Shown here: positions 33,465 to 39,069 of the stretch, piece by piece
Layout of the letters: each line of letters begins with the position of its first letter
Position numbering within the stretch: position 1 is the first letter of the stretch
Source: an uncultured Pelagibacteraceae bacterium
Lineage (GTDB): Bacteria > Pseudomonadota > Alphaproteobacteria > Pelagibacterales > Pelagibacteraceae
Assembly (NCBI GenBank): GCA_902571975.1
Contig: CACGED010000011.1
Span: 1 to 39,069 of the forward strand
Direction: 5' to 3'
DNA length: 39,069 nucleotides
Program-made: the position numbers and the translations under genes
Notes under the pieces: generated by a model
Told to the model about the DNA's origin: nothing
Seen by the model: the letters and a program-made list of their open reading frames with translations, nothing else
Databases searched by the model: none

Positions 33465-34208
33465 ATGAATAAAATCAATTTCATATTAATATTTTTTTTT
33501 TTGATTTGTAATGTTTTTGCAGGAGATATAGAGATTATTGTTGATAAGCCAGGCGAAGGAAAAAAAATTATTAATCACTCATGGGTTCAAATTGAATACA
33601 CAGGTTCTTTTATTGATGGAAACGTTTTTGATACCAACGTTGGAAAAGACAGACCTTTAGTTGTTCAAATAGGTATGAAAGAAGTTATACCTGGTTTTGA
33701 AATGGGTATAGTTGGAACCAATAAAGGAACTATTAGAAAAATTAAAATACCTGCTGAACTAGCATATGGAGCAACAGGCGCTGGAAATATAATACCACCA
33801 AATTCTGATCTTATTTTTGAGTTCAAGATTATTGATGTTCTAGATCCAAATTATAATTTAATCACATCTGATGAATTAAATAATTTATTGAAAAACAATG
33901 CAGTAGTTTTAGATATCAGAACAGAAGATCAATGGATTAAAACTGGTGTAATTAAAGAGTCGTTTCAAGAAACAGCTTTCGATAAAAATGGAAAATTTAA
34001 TGTTTATCTAATGGATAGAGTAAGAGCTTTAGCTGGAGCAGAGTCTCAAAATATTGAAATTATTTTTGTTAGTCATGATGGTGAAACAGCATCAATTTTA
34101 GGCAATGCTTTTGCAGAAGATCTTGGTTTTAAAAATGTTTATGTTCTAGATGGAGGAATTAAAGCTTGGATTAGTGAGGAAAAAGCATTAGTTTCCTTCT
34201 TAAAATAA
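33465..34208 (+). CDS. Exported FKBP-type prolyl isomerase fused to a cysteine-less rhodanese domain
   Basis: This 247-residue protein has a signal peptide (about 1-19, ending VFAG). Residues 35-125 form an FKBP prolyl-isomerase domain (QIEYTGSFIDGNVFDTN, GFEMGIVGTNKGTIRKIKIP, AYGATGAGNIIPPNSDLIFEF in parts). Residues 133-240 form a rhodanese-like domain (VVLDIRTEDQWIKTGVI, NVYVLDGGIKAW). The rhodanese active-site Cys position is occupied by Ser203/His204 in FVSHDGETA, and the mature protein has no Cys at all, so sulfur transfer is not possible. It is probably a periplasmic folding or binding protein. It starts directly after the monooxygenase stop, an odd partner for a cytoplasmic flavoenzyme. 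Confidence 0.85.
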   Translation: MNKINFILIFFFLICNVFAGDIEIIVDKPGEGKKIINHSWVQIEYTGSFIDGNVFDTNVGKDRPLVVQIGMKEVIPGFEMGIVGTNKGTIRKIKIPAELAYGATGAGNIIPPNSDLIFEFKIIDVLDPNYNLITSDELNNLLKNNAVVLDIRTEDQWIKTGVIKESFQETAFDKNGKFNVYLMDRVRALAGAESQNIEIIFVSHDGETASILGNAFAEDLGFKNVYVLDGGIKAWISEEKALVSFLK

Positions 34209-34226
34209 CGTCAAATCATTTAGAAA

Positions 34227-35006
34227 ATGAAACTTAAAGATAGGGTAGCAATAGTTACAGGTGGCGGAAAAGGAATAGGACAAGAAATTTGTCTTGGTCT
34301 TGTAAAAGAAGGTGCAAAGATTGTTATTGCAGAAATAGATATTGAAAATTCAGAAAAAGCTAAAAAAAAAATTATAGAGGCAGGCAGTGAAGCAATAATT
34401 ATAAAAACTGATGTTTCAAACCAAAAGAGTATAATCGAGATGGTGGATCAAACTATCAAACACTACGGTAAAATTGATATTTTAATAAACAACGCAGGGA
34501 TTAGACATGTTAAGAAACTTTTAGATCATACAAAACAAGATTGGGATGATATGATTTCAGTAAATCTTACCGCACCTTTCCTTGCTAGTCAGGCTGTAAT
34601 TCCACATATGATTAAAAATGGAAAAGGTAAAATTATTAACTTTGGATCGATAGCAAGTTTTATGGGAAGGCCAGATAGGGTAGGATATGTAGCAGCTAAA
34701 AGTGGTGTCCTAGGTTTAACAAGAGCCTTATCTGTGGATCTAACTGGAAAAAATATTAATGTAAATACCATTTGTCCAGGCTTAATATCTACCCCATTTA
34801 ATCAAAAATATGCGGAAGATCCAAAACATGGTGAGGCCTGGGGAAAAGAAACTGTAGTAGGTAGATGGGGGGAGCCAAAAGATATAGTTGGAGCAGCAGT
34901 ATTTTTATCAAGTGATGAATCTGATTTTATAAATGGATCTGAAATAAAAATTGATGGTGGGTGGCTCTCTTCAAAAATTAGAAGAGGTGAATTAGATAAT
35001 GAGTAA
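34227..35006 (+). CDS. Short-chain dehydrogenase/reductase, FabG-like
   Basis: This 259-residue classical SDR has TGGGKGIG (11-18), NNAG (88-91), and the catalytic Ser141, Tyr154 and Lys158 in GSIASFMGRPDRVGYVAAK. It reads IDGGWLSS near the C-terminus, then a short hydrophilic tail (KIRRGELDNE) that overlaps the aldehyde dehydrogenase start by eight bases. Acidic residues after the second strand (VIAEIDIENS) favour NAD over NADP. It probably oxidises a secondary or primary alcohol whose aldehyde or acid goes to the next enzymes. FabG in fatty-acid synthesis is less likely given the context. Confidence 0.88.
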   Translation: MKLKDRVAIVTGGGKGIGQEICLGLVKEGAKIVIAEIDIENSEKAKKKIIEAGSEAIIIKTDVSNQKSIIEMVDQTIKHYGKIDILINNAGIRHVKKLLDHTKQDWDDMISVNLTAPFLASQAVIPHMIKNGKGKIINFGSIASFMGRPDRVGYVAAKSGVLGLTRALSVDLTGKNINVNTICPGLISTPFNQKYAEDPKHGEAWGKETVVGRWGEPKDIVGAAVFLSSDESDFINGSEIKIDGGWLSSKIRRGELDNE

Positions 35007-36516
35007 CTTTGAAAAAAATCTTGAACAAGCGCTTATTAATGCAAAACGATTAACGGATAAAATTTTAATCGATGGCAAATTAATATCTGCTCAATCAAAA
35101 AATAAAATACCAGTATTAAATCCAAGCACAGGTGAGAATATCGGTTCAGCTCCTCAATGTGATAAAAATGATGTTAATACTGCAGTAGAGTCAGCGCATA
35201 AAGCTTTTCAAAAATGGAAAAAAATACCAGCAAGGGAAAGAGGAAAAATGGTTGCTGCTGGTGCAAGAAGATTAGAAGAAAGAAAATTCGAAATTGAAAC
35301 TTTATTATCATTAGATACAGGTAATGCTTTAAGAACACAGGCTATACCAGAAACCGGTGCTTCCATTGAACTTACAAATATGTTTGCAGGTTTGTCTGGA
35401 GAGTTAAAAGGGGAAAATTATCCAACCAATATTCCAAATAGTATTCATTATACCACAAGAGATCCAATAGGGGTTGTTTGTGCTATAGTTCCTTGGAATG
35501 CGCCATTATTTTTAACAGTAGCAAAAATCGCTCCAGCTATTGTAGCTGGAAACAGTGTTGTTTTAAAAACTGCTGAACAAGCCCCATTTTGTGCTCTTCT
35601 TCTATCAGAGATATTTCAACAAGAACTTCCTCCTGGTGTTTTAAATGTAATTTCTGGCTATGGAGAAGAGTGTGGCGAACCTCTGGTAACTCATGAAAAA
35701 GTGAGAAAAGTAACTTTTACAGGATCTTTTACAGTTGGAAAAATTATAGCACAAAAAGCTGCTCCTAAATTATGCCCGGTTACTTTAGAGCTTGGAGGAA
35801 AAAATCCAAATATAATAATGAGTGATGCAGATTTAGATATTGCAACTCAAGGGGTTATTGATGGTATGAGATATACTCGACAAGGACAGGCATGTACTGC
35901 TGGTTCAAGGGTTTATATTCAGGAAAAAATTTATGACAAAGTACTGGATGGAGCTGTTGATAAATTAAGTAAATTAAAAATGGGAAATGCTCTAGACGAA
36001 AGTTCTGATATTGGAGCAATTATTTCTGAAGAACAACTGAAAAGAACTTTGCATTATATGGATATTGCAAAAAAAAATTCTACAACCAATGTTGTGCATG
36101 GTGGTAATCAATTAACAGGTGGTGATTATAAAAGCGGTTTCTTTTACGAACCTACATTAATGTCAGGTGTTCCTGTTAGTTCTCCAGTTTGTCAGGAAGA
36201 AATATTTGGACCTGTTGCTTGTGCGATACCATTTAAAACATTTGATGAAGTAATGAATAGTGCAAATGATACACCATTTGGATTATCAGCAGTATTGTGG
36301 ACACAAAATTTATCCAGAGCTTTACAGTTCGTAGAGGAAATTGAGGCAGGTTTTGTTCAAGTAAATCAATGTGTAGCGCCTAGAGCAAATGTTTCATATG
36401 GTGGATTAAAAATGAGTGGCTTAGGAAAAGAATATGCATTTGACAGCATGGTTAATCATTTTACTCAAAGTAAAACGGTTTTGATTAATAGAGGAAAATC
36501 AAATATAGATAATTAA
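34999..36516 (+). CDS. NAD(P)-dependent aldehyde dehydrogenase
   Basis: This 505-residue protein is a full-length ALDH. It has VPWNAPLFLTVAKIAPAIV at the cofactor entrance, the general base Glu264 (TLELGGKNP), the nucleophile Cys299 (QGQACTAGSR) and the FGPVACAIPF-type block (EEIFGPVACAIPF). Class features fit the betaine-aldehyde/hydroxymuconic-semialdehyde-like group rather than CoA-acylating MmsA. It converts an aldehyde to its acid in the cytoplasm. It overlaps the SDR by eight bases and ends two bases before the 3-hydroxyisobutyrate dehydrogenase-like gene, so the three are surely co-translated parts of one pathway. Confidence 0.9.
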   Translation: MSNFEKNLEQALINAKRLTDKILIDGKLISAQSKNKIPVLNPSTGENIGSAPQCDKNDVNTAVESAHKAFQKWKKIPARERGKMVAAGARRLEERKFEIETLLSLDTGNALRTQAIPETGASIELTNMFAGLSGELKGENYPTNIPNSIHYTTRDPIGVVCAIVPWNAPLFLTVAKIAPAIVAGNSVVLKTAEQAPFCALLLSEIFQQELPPGVLNVISGYGEECGEPLVTHEKVRKVTFTGSFTVGKIIAQKAAPKLCPVTLELGGKNPNIIMSDADLDIATQGVIDGMRYTRQGQACTAGSRVYIQEKIYDKVLDGAVDKLSKLKMGNALDESSDIGAIISEEQLKRTLHYMDIAKKNSTTNVVHGGNQLTGGDYKSGFFYEPTLMSGVPVSSPVCQEEIFGPVACAIPFKTFDEVMNSANDTPFGLSAVLWTQNLSRALQFVEEIEAGFVQVNQCVAPRANVSYGGLKMSGLGKEYAFDSMVNHFTQSKTVLINRGKSNIDN

Positions 36517-36518
36517 AA

Positions 36519-37445
36519 ATGACAGATCAAATAGCATTTATTGGTGTAGGTAACATGGGTAATCCAATGGCTGACCAATTAGTTAAGGCTGGCAAAAAAG
36601 TTAAAGCCTACGATGTCTCACCAGAAATGATTCAAAAAGCAAAAGAAGCTAATTTAGATGTTGTTGACTCATTAGACGAGGTGCTTGAAGGGGCAAATTT
36701 TGTAATCTCGATGTTGCCTGAAGGTAAACATGTAAAATCACTATTTTTAGGAGATAAAGGCATAATAGATAAAATTTCAAAGAATGCTTTAATAATTGAT
36801 TGTTCAACAATTGATATTGAAACTTCATTATTACTTGGCAAGGAATCAAAAAACAGAGGAATTAAAATGATTGATGCACCTGTTACTGGAGGTGTTATGG
36901 GAGCAAGAGTTGGAAAATTAAATTTTTTAGTTGGTGGGGATGATGAGGCTGTAAATTTAGCCAGACCATTAATGGATATTATGGGACAAAAAATTTTACA
37001 TGCAGGACCACAAGGAAGTGGAGTTGGAGTAAAGATTTGTAATAATATGTCTTTAGGAATTTCAATGATAGCAGCATCAGAAGCTTTAATGTTGGCAAAA
37101 AGACTTAAGATGGATTTAAAAAAAGTTCACGAAATCATGAAGAATGCATCAGGAAATAATTGGGCATTATCAACTTATACTCCTTTACCTAATTTAACTG
37201 ATGGTGTTCCATCAAATAATAAATATCGCCCTGGTTTTTCAGCTGCAATGATGACAAAAGATCTTAAACTAGCTAATGATGCTGCAAAATCAGTAAATGC
37301 ATCAACACCATTAGGAAAACATGCCTTAGATATATTTAATGAATTTTGTGAGGGGGGTGATAGCGAAACAGATTATTCAGGTATATCTAAAAAAATAGGT
37401 GGAGATGCTTGGGACTATCCTTTTGACCCTAAGGGTAACAAATAA
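36519..37445 (+). CDS. 3-hydroxyisobutyrate dehydrogenase-like beta-hydroxyacid dehydrogenase
   Basis: This 308-residue protein has IAFIGVGNMGNPMADQL for NAD, the DCSTIDIET segment typical of 3-hydroxyisobutyrate dehydrogenases (MmsB), the GGVMGARVGKLNFLVGGD block (TGGVxGA) and catalytic Lys172 in GVKICNNM. DYSGISKKIGGDAWDYPFD closes the protein. It oxidises a 3-hydroxy acid to a semialdehyde with NAD. Valine catabolism is the textbook role, but the neighbouring ALDH is not clearly MmsA and no acyl-CoA dehydrogenase is near. Tartronate semialdehyde, glyoxylate or other 3-hydroxyacids are possible substrates. Confidence 0.88.
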   Translation: MTDQIAFIGVGNMGNPMADQLVKAGKKVKAYDVSPEMIQKAKEANLDVVDSLDEVLEGANFVISMLPEGKHVKSLFLGDKGIIDKISKNALIIDCSTIDIETSLLLGKESKNRGIKMIDAPVTGGVMGARVGKLNFLVGGDDEAVNLARPLMDIMGQKILHAGPQGSGVGVKICNNMSLGISMIAASEALMLAKRLKMDLKKVHEIMKNASGNNWALSTYTPLPNLTDGVPSNNKYRPGFSAAMMTKDLKLANDAAKSVNASTPLGKHALDIFNEFCEGGDSETDYSGISKKIGGDAWDYPFDPKGNK

Positions 37446-37531
37446 CCACTATTAAACCTTAAGTTGTATTTATTAAGAGTTTAGCAATTAATCATTTTAC
37501 ATTTGACGACCAATGAGTTTTACTTCCTCAA

Positions 37532-37548
37532 TTATTAAGACTTAATAA
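37532..37548 (+). promoter_or_regulatory. Palindrome upstream of dctP (candidate operator)
   Basis: TTATTAAG-A-CTTAATAA is a perfect palindrome around one base, 21 bases before the dctP ATG. A direct copy of the half-site TTATTAAG lies at 37470-37477. The spacer 37446-37569 has no gene. The Shine-Dalgarno GAGAGGG lies between the palindrome and the ATG. I could not identify a convincing -35/-10 pair. Confidence 0.4.
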
Positions 37549-37569
37549 CAATAAAGAGAGGGATAAATA

Positions 37570-38658
37570 ATGAAAAAAATCACTTCAATGATTTTAGCTT
37601 TAGTATTTGCAGTTTCAGTAATTGGATCTGCTTCTGCTAAAACATTAAAAATCCAACTTACTTTTCCTAAAACATCATACGATGGACAAATCGTAAAAAT
37701 GTGGACTGACAGAGTAACAAAATTAACTCGAGGAGAGTTAAAATTTGAACTTCTTTCCAAAGGTGAAGTTGTTGGTATGAAAGAAACACTAGAAGCCGTT
37801 GACAAAGGTCTAGTAGATGGTGGTGCAGCGTGGACTCACTACTGGTCAAACTATCACCCAGCAGCGATGCTATTTGGATCGCCAGTTGCAGGTGGAGGAA
37901 TTGGTTTAAGTACTAAATCTTGGTTAGCATGGTATTTCGATAATGGTGGTAAAGAATTATACGACCAATTATGGAGCGAAATGGGAATGAATGTTAAAGG
38001 TTTCGTGATGGCATCATCAGGACCTGAAGCATTAGGTTGGTTCAAAGAGCCAATTAAAAACATGGATGATTTCAGAAAATACAGATTCAGAACTCCTCCA
38101 GGAATTCCAGGACAAACATACAAAGATATCGGTATTGCATCAGTATCTTTATCAGGTGGTGATATATTACCAGCACTTGAAAAAGGAACTATCGATGCTG
38201 CTGAATGGTGTTGTCCAAAACCAGACTCAGTTTTTGGTTTTCAAAAAGTTCTTAAAAACTACTATCTACAAGGATTACACCAAAACGTAGTTAATGGTGA
38301 TATCTATATTAATGGAGATGTTTACAATTCTTTAACTGACCATCAAAAATATGCAATGGAAGTTGCATCTGAAGCGATGATCACAAGAAACATCACTAAT
38401 AGAGCTGTAGAAAATGGGAAAGCGTTAATTGACCTTACTGAAAATCACGGTGTAAAACTTTGGGATACACCAGCTGATTATTTCACAGAGTACATGAACG
38501 CTGCTCAAGCAACTCTTAAAAAGAATGCTGCATCAAATGCTTTCTTTAAAGAAGTTTATGAGCACATGACTGCACATGCTAAAATTGTAGTACCTTTTAT
38601 TGCACAAATGGAAACATCTGATGCATCAATTGGAACTGCATTCGCATCACAACAGTAA
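37570..38658 (+). CDS. dctP: TRAP transporter solute-binding protein (DctP family)
   Basis: This 362-residue protein has a signal peptide (about 1-23, ending SASA) and the DctP fold. The conserved carboxylate-binding arginine lies in KYRFRTPPGIPGQ, and the segment TIDAAEWCCPKPDSVFGF resembles the ligand loop of oxo-acid-type members such as TakP. It captures an organic acid in the periplasm for a sodium-driven TRAP permease. Codon choice is unusually GC-rich for the window (30 of 60 bases at 37801-37860), as expected of an abundant protein. A strong terminator follows, then dctQ. Being downstream of the SDR/ALDH/hydroxyacid dehydrogenase run, it may import their substrate. Confidence 0.9.
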   Translation: MKKITSMILALVFAVSVIGSASAKTLKIQLTFPKTSYDGQIVKMWTDRVTKLTRGELKFELLSKGEVVGMKETLEAVDKGLVDGGAAWTHYWSNYHPAAMLFGSPVAGGGIGLSTKSWLAWYFDNGGKELYDQLWSEMGMNVKGFVMASSGPEALGWFKEPIKNMDDFRKYRFRTPPGIPGQTYKDIGIASVSLSGGDILPALEKGTIDAAEWCCPKPDSVFGFQKVLKNYYLQGLHQNVVNGDIYINGDVYNSLTDHQKYAMEVASEAMITRNITNRAVENGKALIDLTENHGVKLWDTPADYFTEYMNAAQATLKKNAASNAFFKEVYEHMTAHAKIVVPFIAQMETSDASIGTAFASQQ

Positions 38659-38666
38659 GTAAATAT

Positions 38667-38700
38667 AAAAACGGGGATTGTTAAAAATCCCCGTTTTTTT
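38667..38700 (+). terminator. Strong rho-independent terminator after dctP
   Basis: A 13-base perfect stem (AAAAACGGGGATT / AATCCCCGTTTTT) has a six-base loop and is followed by further T. It lies between dctP and dctQ, so read-through probably sets a low dctQ/dctM level relative to the binding protein. Confidence 0.9.
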
Positions 38701-38732
38701 ACAAATTTAATTTAAATAAATATACTTGTTAA

Positions 38733-39069
38733 ATGGTTGATAAAGACTCAGAACCAAAGGTTAAAGAAAATCTAGATATCACAGATGAGCTTATAGCCGA
38801 AAGAAGAACAAGTTTAAAAATGCCAGAGGATATGACTCCTTGGATGGCAAAAACAATAGAATTTATAGACTCAAAAATGCTGATTACAGGCAAGATATTT
38901 GCCTGGTTAACTATTTTTCTGATTTATGCAATGATCCATGAGGTAATTGGAAGGCATTTTTTTAATAGACCAACTCTATGGTCATTCGACATAAGTAGAA
39001 TGTTGGCAGGTGCTTTATTTATGCTTGGAGCTGCATATACATTATCAAAAGGAATTCATATTAGAGCTG
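38733..39069 (+). CDS. dctQ: TRAP transporter small permease (DctQ), 5' part, runs off the window
   Basis: The frame from the ATG at 38733 stays open to the window end (112 codons). It has a hydrophilic N-terminal extension of about 50 residues, then helix 1 (about 56-72, FAWLTIFLIYAMIHEVIGR) and helix 2 (about 86-106, MLAGALFMLGAAYTL) ending with SKGIHIRA, where most DctQ have HVRxD. It is the small membrane subunit that joins DctP's partner DctM. The long charged N-terminus is longer than in most DctQ. The stop and the expected dctM are outside the window. Confidence 0.85.
   Translation, partial: MVDKDSEPKVKENLDITDELIAERRTSLKMPEDMTPWMAKTIEFIDSKMLITGKIFAWLTIFLIYAMIHEVIGRHFFNRPTLWSFDISRMLAGALFMLGAAYTLSKGIHIRA

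Noticed and set aside
1..39069. Mobile elements, CRISPR arrays, tRNA or rRNA genes, toxin-antitoxin or restriction systems
   Set aside because: I looked for transposase or integrase motifs, direct-repeat arrays, cloverleaf-like spacers and defence domains on both strands and saw none.

Overview
This window looks like a chromosomal segment of a streamlined, AT-rich marine alphaproteobacterium of the SAR11/Pelagibacterales type (or the related AEGEAN-169/HIMB59 group). That is an inference from three things: genes are packed with 1-4 base overlaps or gaps of a few bases; coding is low-GC with many A/T runs; and the content is dominated by uptake and oxidation of small organic solutes (methylamine-type dehydrogenase, ABC and TRAP transporters, a DhaKL kinase, dehydrogenases). 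I saw no rRNA, tRNA, insertion sequence, CRISPR array or phage gene, and no stretch over 300 bases lacks a gene.

Layout. 1-4745 (+): the tail of an ABC ATPase, then a sarcosine/dimethylglycine dehydrogenase-like flavoprotein, a TauD-type dioxygenase and an AEC carrier, read as one unit. 4747-6851 (-): a D-malate/tartrate dehydrogenase-family gene behind GMP reductase (guaC), whose predicted promoter implies a nearly leaderless mRNA. 6954-7832 (+): a haloacetate/fluoroacetate dehalogenase-like hydrolase with the complete active site. 7908-14368 (+): a long run with tldD, pmbA, a TPR protein, a secreted histidine phosphatase, a small unknown gene, an aminotransferase, a TIP30-like oxidoreductase and a SOUL protein. 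14438-15085: a secreted cupin gene converging on a small basic unknown gene across a two-way terminator.

15258-24704 is a carbohydrate or polyol uptake and catabolism locus. A Gfo/Idh/MocA oxidoreductase and a TIM-barrel isomerase are on the minus strand. Diverging from them on the plus strand are a solute-binding protein, two permeases, a 63-residue two-helix membrane protein, two different ATPases, and DhaL and DhaK. The order suggests import of a polyol, ketose or glycoside, its oxidation/isomerisation, and phosphorylation of a dihydroxyacetone-like ketose. The substrate cannot be read from sequence.

24716-31788 (-) is a tightly packed seven-gene run: GMC oxidoreductase, TerC-family protein, SDR, M23 peptidase, MhpD-like hydratase, a very AT-rich GT-C membrane glycosyltransferase and a creatinase-fold M24 homologue that has lost its metal ligands. 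31869-37445 (+) diverges from it: a Baeyer-Villiger-type monooxygenase, an FKBP-rhodanese fusion with no cysteine in the mature protein, an SDR, an aldehyde dehydrogenase and a 3-hydroxyisobutyrate dehydrogenase-like enzyme. A TRAP transporter (dctP, start of dctQ) follows and runs off the window.

The best candidates for something undescribed are the 63-residue membrane protein inside the ABC operon, the cysteine-free FKBP-rhodanese fusion in a monooxygenase operon, the metal-less M24 protein, and the divergent MocA/TIM-barrel with ABC/DhaKL locus. I did not find a defence system or a mobile element.
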